Of a stretch of 64,000 nt of DNA, positions 1 to 11,048 are shown piece by piece. The notes beneath the pieces were generated by a model. That model worked only from the letters and a program-made list of their open reading frames with translations, ran no database searches and was not told where the DNA came from. The DNA is taken from contig NC_089979.1 in assembly GCF_036417845.1 (NCBI RefSeq), forward strand, positions 52,180,275 to 52,244,274. The letters run 5' to 3'. Both the position numbers and the translations under genes were made by a program. Origin of the DNA: Apteryx mantelli (taxonomy: Eukaryota > Chordata > Aves > Apterygiformes > Apterygidae). Within the stretch, counting starts at the first letter, position 1. Every line of letters begins with the position of its first letter.

Positions 1-3000
1 ATATAAACAGCAGTGATAGTTTAGTTTCTTTGCTCTTATCATTATTTGCTATTAGCTACCAAATGCAGGGTTTTTTTTGTTTTGTTTTGTTTTTTTAATA
101 ATCCACACATCAAATAATCCACAAGAAATCAAAGACTGGAGTAGGGGAGCTACAGGGGGAGAGAAATCCAGGTTATTAGGAAAGAGGACTCTGCTGTAAG
201 CTTCTTACTAAATTGCTTTTCCTACCTGTGTAACTGGTGGTCTTGCTAAATTGCAAATTCTTTTTTCCTGTAATGCGTGGATCATACTTACGAAAATATT
301 AACTAAAAGAGAAACAGTTGAAATTTGAATACTGTCTTTTATCCATACTTCAGAGCTTTTGAGAAATAAATTGATAAGTATATCCTTGGCTTCCCTAAAA
401 TGTGTAAAGGAAACAAATCTGGCACTTAAATGCTTAGACACCAGGATAGTAAATGGTGTATAGGAGTGATATCTCACATTTATTAAGTATTTTAGCTATT
501 GCCTCTTTAAATCTCATTTTACCAACAGAGTTAAAATGCATGGTTAAGTATCTTGACTATATTAACAGGACTATAAGAATGCTCCTTTTCACTTCAGTGA
601 AGCTTACTTAATATTTGGTCATACAGTAATAGAGCTTGACTGAACAGCATCTAGGACCTTTGACAAGAAGAAATATGTAGCTTTTTGCTAAGCTACTGGG
701 AGAGGATAAGTAGCTCTGATCTATCGTACTCATACAGATAGCCTTTTTGTAGCTTACTGTGTTAGTAATATTCTTGTTTTCAGCCTGAGAGGAGCATAAT
801 ACTTTTTTTTTCCCCCCACGCTCCCTTTTCAGCAATGAAAGTTTTAAGTTATTCATATAGCAAAATTTTAGAATGTAAAGAATGGATCATCAGTGAAGAA
901 CACTAGGAAAAGTGGAAGAGACCTAGTTTCTTGGGTTTTGTATGTGTTTTTGGAAAATGCAACTGAGCAGCATATTTCATTTAAAATGTGAAAGTTACAA
1001 CCTCATAGTATTTAATATATTTCAGCACTTTATACAGATCAAATTCACTTTGACTTCACTGAATTCAGGTAGACTTTTTGTTCTGTCAGAGGGGTGTTTT
1101 GGCCTGTAGTTCACTTTGCCAAGAGGCCACTGGGTATGGTAGTGGTCTGATACTTGTTTTCCCTGGGGGAAAGCTGGTTTTAGCAATGTCAAAGTATATA
1201 GAGGACCTCAAATACTTGTTAATCCATTTTGTGAAAGTAAAATCTTTAACTTTAAGTACTGTGGAGACAAGACATAGTTATCTCTAGAATAGTTTTTACT
1301 AGTGTCTGGAGGGGGGAAAAAACAAACTGACTTGTACTAAACTTTGCTCAAAAGAGAATGGGGATTCAATATATGTAATAAAATACAGTATATTTTGTAA
1401 TTAAGAGTACTATTTTGCAAATCCATGGTGAATTCTTAAATGTTGACTCTCAATGGCTGCACATTTTCTTTTCTGGTTTTTGAGAAAATATTTTCAAAGG
1501 TGCTTGTGTACTTCTGCAATGATGCTTTGAGAAGAAAGACGAAAGAAGATTCATGTTTTAAAAGCTGTTCTGCTTAGAAGTTCTGTACAAAGAGCAGCCT
1601 TACTATATGCAGCAAAATCACTTAAATTAGCATTTATAGTGTCTATTATAATAGTAAATAGTAAATAATTTTATAGTTAATAGCCAGAAACCATTTTTAT
1701 CTGAAGTTTCTGATATGCTGTATTAAGAGAAACATTTTCATTATTTTTCCTTACCTTGAACAAAGTTGGGAAGTCATATTTTTATTCTTAACTTGAAACA
1801 TTTACTTGCACTTTGATACATTTGTTTAAATACCTGAAAGTTGCAGTTTGGAGTTCTCTACTGTGAGACCTGTCAGTCCCTCTCAATGTGTGTCAAAACC
1901 CCTTTTTTCATCTGTCAGGAGAGGAGGAGTGGGGTGGGGGAGTTGGGCCAAGTTTGACTCCCTGCATGATGTACCATCTCTATTTTACTGTAAGGTTGAA
2001 CTTGCTTAGTCTTTTGGCTTTAAGTGTGTGGGGCTTTTCTGTTATGAAATCTGTTCTTTTAATTGTCTCTGCAGCGCCTGAGGCTCTAAGTTTGAGATGT
2101 TGCAAATACTGTCTGTATATTCTGACCTTTTAACTTTCTAAGCTATGTTTAGATAGAAGTGTTGCAGTGAAACTAGTATTTTCTCCTTAATATGCTTTCG
2201 TTTTTATATTCAGATCATGATGATGTATATTACCTTCCTTCTGCTCCCATATGATAGCTATAGTGAATAGATTCATTTTCTGCTTTTCTCAACTAATACA
2301 GTCTTTAGCAAGCTTGACTTGCTGAATAAGGCATGCATCTTGCATTTAGAAGTTTTGCTATTTGACCGTATCAGAAGTACAGTAATGCAGCTTCTTTTTG
2401 TAGAATATTTAGTAGCTGTACTTGCACCATTCTTTTTCCTGGTACGCATCATTTAATTATCTGAGCACCTTTCAAACATATTAAATTATCTTCATTTTAT
2501 AGAGGTAAAACTAAGACAAAACATGAGTCCTTTCTGTGTTCTTCAGATTTGCTTGCTCTTGCATATCTTGAACAATACTCTTTGAGTATGGAACCTCAGC
2601 TGAAAGCTGCGAGAAATCTAATGCTGCAACGCACTTAGTAAAACTGACTGTAGCAGAAGACAAGTGTTCAAAGAGATGTGCAAAGATTAATCACTGAACT
2701 AGGAGAGTATGATCTGTTTTTATGGAAGAAGGAAATTCAGATCAAGGTCAAAAAGATTTTTATGTTCCACATCCCTGACTTGCTGTTTAGAGAAGTAGTC
2801 TGTTCTGAAAACTGTACAATCTTGCACTCTGTTTAAGTAGTGTATGTTCAGTCAATAGACTGACAGATTACATGAAGTTCTGTATTGGAAGTTTTATAGA
2901 ATAATGCATCAAAATTGTTTTTAGATGCATACTTTTGAACTACTTGAATCTAATGTGGAAATATGAGAACTTGAATATGAAATTATCTGTTCCATAAACT

Positions 3001-6000
3001 TCTGAAATTGAGAGAAATATAAAATGTGCAAAGCATACACTTTCAGTTTTCACAGAATGAGATGTGCTTTATGTCCAAGACAAGGAAAATCAGTTGTTCA
3101 CTTTTTGTAAAATTCTGGTTACTTAAAAGATCTCGGACAAATTTTGGTCATAACAATGTGAACCATTAAAAGCGTTAATGCTACAAAGGAGTGTTTTAAG
3201 TAGTGACCTTTGAGGTACCCATGTACTTCTTCCATTTTATGCCACTAAGGAGATGTGCTCTTTTGAAAATTAAGCTAGTCTTTTGAAAGTAATACTTATC
3301 AGTTTTAGGGAAGAACTTGTAAAGAGAACGAACAGAGAAAACAGATCATTGAAGTGATAGAAAGATAGTATAGGATTGCAGAGATTTTTCTGCCTTTTCT
3401 AGAGATCTGAATTAATGCTTAGATGGGAGGAAACATGGTTAAATGTAGATGATCTTTATGAGTATCAGCAAGTGCATAGATCAGGATTACTTGATGAAAA
3501 ATGCTTTTTACTTCTGAAGTTCGAGTTGGTGCTGTATGTGAAAGGTATGTGCAGACTAATTCAGTTTACACATTTGGATATCATATTTGAATTGCTACTT
3601 ACATATATTTTGGTTAAATTTGAATGGAGTTGCCTGTTTGACTGAAATAGGTAATACATGAAAGAAATACTTTGAGCTACAAACACAGGCCTCAATGAAA
3701 TTAATAAAACAAGCATAGAAGTGATTTCTTATGAACCTGAAAAAGATTGCATAATAGGCACTTTAATTTGTTGTTTTCTTCCTTAAACTAGTATAGTCCA
3801 ATTGGCAATTTCTCTGGAGAAAGGAAAATGGCTTTTGGGCAGTGTTGTGGTGTTCACATTAGTTAAATACTGCCTGTTCTCCCCCCCCCCCCCCAATTAC
3901 CTCAGCAAGAACAAAGCAATGGCTACCATATAAATGATTGGGAGGGAGTTTGGTAGTTCATCTGAAAGCAGTCCCTCTTCCTTTCTTCTCACACAGATCT
4001 TCCCCTTTGGGACAGCTTTGCTTTGAGTGGGGCAGAAGCAGTTATCATTTCTTATTCTCATTCTTTCCCATTTCTACTCCACAGCAGTAGCCTAGCTTTC
4101 TCTAGCAAATTCAGGTGGGTTAAGTTTGATGGCTTTGTCCTGAAGGTGAGAATGTTTCATAAGGTTAGGTGGGACCTGAAACCAGAATTCAAGCACAAGG
4201 GCTGCTGATATTTGATCACTCTCTATGATATACTTGAATTACATTTTTATACATATTGAGAACAGATTGGTCATTCATAGTGTCCTTTGTAAATATTGTA
4301 TTGATTTGGCTTTTAACTTTAATTTTTTTCATATTGTTTTAGCTAATGACCAGTGAGGACATCATTTCATGATGGATAATGACCCTACACTTTTAATTTT
4401 TCAGATATGTTAAATAAGATAAGTTACATCACAGTTCTGCAAGTTTTAAGTAGATTTGTATCCTCTGGCTAAAATAACTTTTGAGAAAGATGGGTATTGG
4501 TGATATGTTTTTTTTGTTTGTTTGCTTTTGTTAAATTCCGCATACCACAGTCTTCATTTTTGAAGTGAAACTTGTTTTTGAGTTGGGTTATGTCTTCTGA
4601 TCCTCCTGGTCAGCAAGGGGATTCACCCATCAGCTTTCATTTTGAATCCTTCTTTTGATGAAATGGCATTCTTTGACTCTTTCATTTTCTGTGGAGATCT
4701 CAAAAATCTTTGTGTTGTTTCTTCCTGCTCTTCTCCATTGTATTTACTTTCCAGCCTGCCTATTTTTACGGCTGGGTTTTATTCTCTGCTCTGTCAGAAG
4801 ACTAGAGGAAAAAAAAAAAATCTTCCTCTAACTAGCACTAGGTAATCAAGAAGGAGGTGACCTAACCTGTGCCTGTAACAAGGGCCCCTTTTCATCTCCT
4901 ACAGAGGCACCAAATGCCTTTTTTGCTTGCAGGGCTCCTTATTCCACATATGGAGGATCAGCAGACATGCACCTTCTCAAAGAAGAGACCTTGGTAAGAC
5001 TTTTCTTTCTGTCTAACACAGAATTAAGAAACCCTTCTGTAGTTTAAGACAACATTGTTGCAACATTCAATTACAATTAGCCTTGAAACAGTAGATCTCA
5101 AGGTTGTGCATCTCCCATGCTCATATTAATGAGGATTGCCTGATATATTGGGAATGCTTAATTGCATTGCTCTCACTTGCAGAATTTGCTTTGGAAATAA
5201 AAGGATCCCTACTTTTTGTTGTTCAGAAAAATGAGGTTTAAATTAAGACAATTTTCAGCCTGCAACCTCATGTTTTCTCAGATATTGCTCTGTGAAAAAA
5301 ACCTTTCCCTGTCAGTTATGAGAGTCAAATTTCTTGCACCTTTCTACAGTTCTGACAAGATGACACTTTATACTCCAATACCCAATGGGCATCAATTTGA
5401 AGCTAAATCAAGCTAAATTAAAATAAAGGAATATTGAAATTAAATTTCAAAAGTATGTATTGTTTTTTTCCAAAATTCCAGTTTCATAAAGGTTTTATTT
5501 ACCCTCGTGTATGATGCATGAGGGTTCTTTTTGGTTTTGTTTTGTTTTCCCCTGTTAGGGAGGACTGGCAACCTTGAACACAGTATTATTGTTTGGGAAC
5601 ACTTTTTAATCTCTCAATGCATGTCCTTTTCCTTTTTGCTTATGTAATGACATTAGGTTAAAAACAGTCAGATTCTTTAGATGTTTTCTTGAAGTACTGC
5701 ATTCTGTATTATTTCTGACTTTATTTTGCATGTCCTCGGTTTGTACTATAGAGTCTGCTTTGGATTTACTGAGCGTATATATATGTTATATCTTATTTTT
5801 TTGTCTGAAGCATGATGCCTTGTGCTGTGTATTTGAAATAGCACTTCAGTAATGCAAAAAGGCTATCATCTGTATTACCATCAGGACACTGCAAAGTGTT
5901 TTGTTTGTTTGTTTTTTTGGGGGGAGAAGTTGGTAATACAGTACACTTTTTCTGGTATTCATATGACAGATTTTTAACAACCTGTGTGTGTAGCCCATTG

Positions 6001-6508
6001 ATGCAACTGAATGCATGTAAAAACAGTAATATCAATGAAATAAAACAAAACCACGAAAAAAACCAGATACCATCAACATGCAGGAAACTGTGAAATATAA
6101 TATGGCAGTATTATTCTAGGGAAATAATCTGTTCTTGGAGACTTGCTAAACAGCATATGCGTTGACAAAGAAAGATGGGATGAGCTAAGGAGCTTGACAA
6201 CTTTGAGGATATCGTTTCCCCTAATTTGTTGAATACTTTCACAGCTAGATTTTTTTGGTTTGAGATTTTTGGTAGTGACCTAATAGATAGCTTGAACTTC
6301 TCAATCATTTGAACAGGAATGTGTTTTGTGAGACTTACTACAGTGCTAATATATACTAAATATTTTAAGAATTGCTTTATGTAGCTGACTTCCAAATTTA
6401 CATGTCTTATTTTTTGAAGTGTACTGCAAGCATCAAAGTAGTTTTCCTCCCTCACCTGTCCTACCCTAAACATTGGGGATATGTTCTTCATCTTCAGGAC
6501 GGGAATTA
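1..6508 (+). other. ESCO1 intron sequence, no gene recognised
   Basis: AT-rich DNA with only short chance open frames. Since ESCO1 is split here, this should be intron between the zinc-finger exon and an upstream exon. The only exon-like structure I noticed is 4905-4993 (see findings). No repeat family was recognised besides simple runs. Confidence 0.6.
3881..3894. repeat. C14 homopolymer
   Basis: Fourteen consecutive C bases in an AT-rich intron; its true length may be uncertain because of sequencing. Confidence 0.95.
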
Positions 6509-6535
6509 CAGGCATACCTCGGAGATATTGCGGGT
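6509..6535 (+). repeat. Left terminal inverted repeat of the Tigger element
   Basis: CAGGCATACCTCGGAGATAT begins the element and pairs imperfectly with 8803-8829. A second subterminal copy of the AATAAAGCGA motif follows, as in Tigger1. Confidence 0.85.
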
Positions 6536-6748
6536 TCAATTCCAGACCACCTCAATAAAGTGAATGTCTCAATAAAGCGAGTCACATGGATTTTTTGGTT
6601 TCCCAGTGCATATAAAGTTATGCTTACACTATACTGTAGTCTATTAAGTGTGCAATAGCATTATGTCTAAAAAAAAAAAAGTACATACCTTAATTAAAAA
6701 ACACTTTATTGCTAAAAAATGCTAACCATCATCTGAGCCTTCAGCGAG

Positions 6749-8416
6749 TCATAATCTTTTTGCTGATGGAAGGTCTTGCCTGGATGTTGATGGCTGCTGA
6801 CTGATCATGGTGGTGGTTGCTGAAGGCTGGAGTGACTGTGGCAATTTCTTAAAATAAGACAGCAATGAAGTTTGCTGCATTGATTGACTCTTCCTTTCAC
6901 AAAGGATTCCTCTGGAGCATGTGATGCTGTTTGATAGCATTTTACCCACAATAGAACTTCTTTCAAAATTGGAGACAATCCTCTCAAACCCTGCTGCTGC
7001 TTTATTAACTAAGTTTATGTAATATTCTAAATCCTTTGTTGTCATTCAACACTGTTCACAGCATCTTCTCCAGGAGTAGATTCCATCTCAAGAAACCACT
7101 TTCTTTGCTCATCCATTCAAGTTTTATCATGAGATTGCAGCAATTCAGTCACCTCTTCAGGCTCCACTTCTAATTCTAGTTCTCTTGCTATTTCTACCAC
7201 ATCTGCAGTTACTTCCTCCACTGAAGTCTTGAACCCCTCCAAGTCATCCATGCGGGCTGGAATCAACTTCTTCCAAACTCCTGTTAGTGTTGATATTTTG
7301 ACCTCCTCCCATGAATCACGAATGTTCTTAATAGCATCTAGAATGGTGAATCCTTTCCAGAAGGTTTTCAATTTACTTTGCCCGGAGTCATCAGAGGAAT
7401 CACTATCTATGGCAGCTATAGCCTTACGAAATGTTTCTTAAATAATAAGACTTGAAAGTTGAAATTACTCCTTGATCCATGGGCTGCAGAATGGATGTTG
7501 TGTTACCAGGCATGAAAACAACATTAATCTCATTGTACATCTCCATCAGAGCTCTTGGGTGACCAGGTGCATTGTCAATGAGCAGTAATATTTTGAAAGG
7601 CATCTTTTTTTCTGCACAGTAGGTCTCAACAGTGGGCTTAAAATATTCAGTAAACCATGTTTGTAAACAGATGTGCTGTCATCCAGGCTTTGTTGTTCCA
7701 TTTATAAAGCACAGGCAGAGCAGATTTAGCATAATTCTTAAGGGCCCTAGGATTTTGGGAGTGGTAAGTAAGCATTGGCTTCAACTTCAAGTCCCCAGCT
7801 GCATTAGCCCCTAACAAGAGAGTCAGCCTGTCCCTTGAAGCTTTGGAGCCAGGCACTGATTTCTCTCCAGCTATGAAAGTCCTAGATGGCATCTTCTTCC
7901 AGTAGAAGGCTGTTTCGTCTACATTGAAAATCTGTTGTTTAGCGTAACCACCTTCATCAGTTCTCTTAGCTAGATCTGGATAACTTGCTGCAGCATCTAC
8001 ATCAGCACTTGCTGCTTCACCTTGCACTTTGATGTTATGGAGACGGCTTCTTTCCTGAAATCTCGTGAACCAACCTCTGCTAGCTTCAAACTTTTCTCCT
8101 GCATCTTCTTCACCTCTCTCAGTCTTCATACAATTGAAGAGAATTAGGGCCTTGCTCTGGATGAGGCTTTGGCTTAAGGGAATGTTGTGGCTGGTTTGAT
8201 CTTCTATCCAGACCACTAGAACTTTCTCCCTATCAGCAATAAGGCTGTTTCGCTTTCTTAGCGTTTGTGCGTTCACTGGAGTAGCCAGTGGAAGTCGAGC
8301 TTTTGGCCCATCTCGGCTTTCAACATGCCTTCCTCACTAAGCTTCGTCATTTCTAGCTTTTGATTTAAAGTGAGAGACGTGGGACTCTTCCTTTCACTTG
8401 AACACTTAGAGGCCAT
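6749..8416 (-). pseudogene. Tigger transposase pseudogene (CENP-B/TIGD-like DDE transposase)
   Basis: The start ATG is at 8416-8414 (MASKCSSERKSPTSLTLNQK). A deletion near 8282 removes part of the N-terminal helix-turn-helix. The main open piece (8276-7647) carries [15 protein letters not shown] (CENP-B-type DNA binding) and [20 protein letters not shown], with the first catalytic Asp. A one-base insertion near 7658 shifts frame. Downstream, in other frames, [14 protein letters not shown] (about 7590-7550) and [11 protein letters not shown] keep the second and third acidic residues. Further pieces are 7371-7117 ([20 protein letters not shown]) and 7045-6749 (SFKK-type C-terminal motif, [10 protein letters not shown]). 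A functional family member would be about 590 residues in one frame. Confidence 0.9.
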
Positions 8417-8802
8417 TGTGGGGTTATTCATTGCCCTAATTTCAGTGTTGTTGTGCCTCAGGGAATAGGGAGGCCTGAGGAGAGGAAGAGAGATAGGGGA
8501 ACGGCCGGTCGGTCGGTGGAGCAGTCAGAACACACACAACGTTTATCAATTCAGTTTGCCGTTTTATATGGGTGCGGTTAATGGTGCGTCAAAACAATTA
8601 CAATAGTAACATCAAAGATCACTGATCACAGATCACCATAACAGATATAGTAATAATGAAAAAATTTGAAACATTGCGAGAATTACCAAAATGTGACACA
8701 GACACATGAAGTGAGCACATGCTGTTGGAAAAATGGCCGCCAATAGGCTTGCTCGACGCAGGGTTGCCACAACCTTCAATTTGTACAAAATGCAATATCT
8801 GT

Positions 8803-8829
8803 GAAGTGCAATCAAATGAGGTATGCCTT
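8803..8829 (-). repeat. Right terminal inverted repeat of the Tigger element
   Basis: GAGGTATGCCT is the reverse complement of the left end. The outermost base is T instead of G. TA follows at 8830-8831. Confidence 0.85.
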
Positions 8830-10480
8830 TACTAGATTCAGTTCAATAGGGGTCTTAAGGTAGTTACCATGCATCCTTCCTCCTCAACTGCCTTTTTCCC
8901 TTTCTCATGTACAAACCCTTGAAATGCAGCATATTGGCCACATGGGCAGCTTGTTTTGAACTATGTTGCTGCTTTAAAGGAAGACTGAAGGTAGAATAAA
9001 ATATGCTGGTTTAGATTTTTACACCTTTGGAAACCTCATCTTATGTTGGCTTTGCAAACCCTTTTGTAGGGATTCTCTCTCATTTTTTCTTTTGGAGAAT
9101 TAGTGTATTCCTGTTTTTCTTTCTGTATACAATAGGAATGTTTAATTTGCATATCAATAATAGAGCAGTGACTTTTCAGGTTCAGCTTCTTTCTTCTTGC
9201 TAAGTTCAGTATATGTGCTCTTAAAGAGAAATTGGAGTCTTTGAATTTACCTGGCCAAAGCAGTTGCACCTCTGTTCTCCTCTTGGAAAAGAAACCAGTA
9301 TCTACATGTTGGGCTTCGCTGATGACTGCTTGAAATAAGTTGCTGTTGTATGGAGAACTGAGCTGTCATCTAGCTTTTAGATGTACTTAAGCATATCTTT
9401 GAAGATGTAAGAAATGATTTGTAAACATCTTGCTGTGTTGCAGAATGTTTTTTCCTGTAAAGTAGACTTTTTGACTATGAATATTTCAGCCATTAAAAAA
9501 TAAAGTTAAATTTAGGTGATCTGTTTTCATGCAATTTGTGCACGTGCAATTTGTGCACTCTAATCAATTTCCTTAAAAGAACTCAAGATTTCTTTTGCTT
9601 ATCTAGTGACCTGTTTTACGGTATAAAATAACTTCCTGTTTTTCTGTTACATGTGTAATGTGTTAAAATAGATTAAAAATGACATTAAATGTTGCTTATA
9701 TAAACTCTATTTCCAAATGTAGTTAAAGGAGGGGGAAAAAAAGTTTGACTATTAAGCCGTAACTTAAAACATGCCTTTTTGGCTAGAGACTTCAGTCTAA
9801 CTGATATTCTTTTTGCTCTTTGCAAGAGACTTGAGACTTTTCTGTGGATTAGTTGCAATGAAAGAAACCCCTACACTTGACACTCCGTTCCATATTAGGC
9901 ACTGATTCCTCAGTCTGTGCATGCTTCCTAATTAATAACACTGTTTTAATGAACAAATTACAAAGCAATATGTACTGAGTAGCACCCTTAATTTGATAAT
10001 GTTTGGTTATAGAATAGGAGGATAACCTAAAGGGTCAAGAGTAAAATTAAATAATCTTCTATTTGTATTGTAGCTGCTGTCAGGTATCTGAAAAATAAAA
10101 GTAATGAAACTCATGCACGTAAAATACGGTAGTTAACTGTTTAGGTTTGTGATTAGGAGTTCAGATATAAATCCTGAGAGTATATTGAATGAGAAGCTTT
10201 TCATCAGTAAAACTTCTGTAAAAGAGTGAAGAGAGAAATGAAAAAACAGCACTGATGGCCTTGAAATATTTGGTGTAACTGATTTTCATAAAAGCCTAAA
10301 ATATCATCATCAAACATTGCAGATGTATTATGAGCCTCATGATTATTTCTCTAACTTTTTGTTTTGTATGGTATCCTTCCAAACATTCAGGAAGGCATGG
10401 CTCACCTTCAAGAACCTCACAGTCAAAGGACAGAGAGCAGTAGAAAAATGGGGAAAAGGGAAAACCAAATAGTGTGGGAC

Positions 10481-10500
10481 TTTATTTATTTATTTATTTT
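10481..10500. repeat. (TTTA)5 microsatellite
   Basis: Five tetranucleotide units upstream of the GT repeat in the same ESCO1 intron. Confidence 0.95.
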
Positions 10501-10552
10501 GTAAAAGATGATTAAATTTACTGCAAATAGTTTAACAAAGGAAGAACTCTGC

Positions 10553-10558
<6 letters not shown>

Positions 10559-10590
<32 letters not shown>
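10559..10590. repeat. (GT)16 microsatellite
   Basis: An uninterrupted run of 16 GT units in the ESCO1 intron, about 330 bp before the zinc-finger exon. An 11-base G-run follows at 10647-10657. Confidence 0.98.
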
Positions 10591-10594
<4 letters not shown>

Positions 10595-10916
10595 AAAGAT
10601 AAGTCATTTGTTCTACTGGTACTGTGCCCATAAATAATGTGTGTGTGGGGGGGGGGGCTACTTTTATTGTTGGGTAGAGTTTGCTCTGTAATAAATATGA
10701 CTCTTGAGGCTGTATAGGGTTTTTTTTTAAGGTGAAATTCTAAATTTTATATTTATTCCTTCTCCTGTCTCCCTCTATTTTAGGCTTCATGTTGAGTCTA
10801 TGGAAGATCAGTTATAAAAGGTGTATCTAATTAGATGAAAGTTCTGTTGAGATGTATTTATTGTGCCTGAAAATGAACAAGTCCTTTTTTACTTTTTTTT
10901 ATTATTTTTTTAATAG

Positions 10917-11048
10917 GATGCAGGACAGAAGAGATTTGGTGCTATTTCCTGTAATATTTGTGGAATGCTTTATACTGCATCAAATCCAGAGGATGAAACC
11001 CAACATCTGCTCTTTCATAACCAATTCATAAGTGCTGTAAAATATGTG
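10917..11048 (+). CDS. ESCO1: ESCO1 exon encoding the zinc finger
   Basis: This 132-nt exon holds 44 complete codons, DAGQKRFG through ISAVKYV. It is preceded by a T-rich tract and TAATAG and followed by GTAAGA. It holds both cysteines (residues 12 and 15) and both histidines (30 and 34) of the finger. Both ends are phase 0. Confidence 0.95.

Larger units (their letters stand above)
6509..8829 (-). mobile_element. Tigger1-like DNA transposon (pogo/Tc1-mariner superfamily), nearly full length
   Basis: The left end CAGGCATACCTCGGAGATAT starts right after a TA (6507-6508). The right end is the inverted copy GAGGTATGCCT plus one mutated base, followed by TA (8830-8831): a clean TA target duplication. 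The 2.32-kb length is close to the roughly 2.4 kb of mammalian Tigger1. The transposase lies on the - strand and is broken by frameshifts and a deletion of about 70 bp near 8282. The remaining sequence matches my recollection of the human Tigger1 consensus over almost its whole length with scattered substitutions. It lies in an ESCO1 intron, antisense to the gene. The element is dead as a self-mobilising unit but has both termini. Confidence 0.95.
8832..10916 (+). other. ESCO1 intron, downstream of the Tigger insertion
   Basis: AT-rich, non-coding. It contains the TTTA, GT and G-run simple repeats and ends in a strong T-rich tract before the acceptor at 10916. Confidence 0.75.

Noticed and set aside
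7229..7814. Open frames on the + strand within the Tigger element
   Set aside because: They are complements of the transposase gene with no similarity of their own.
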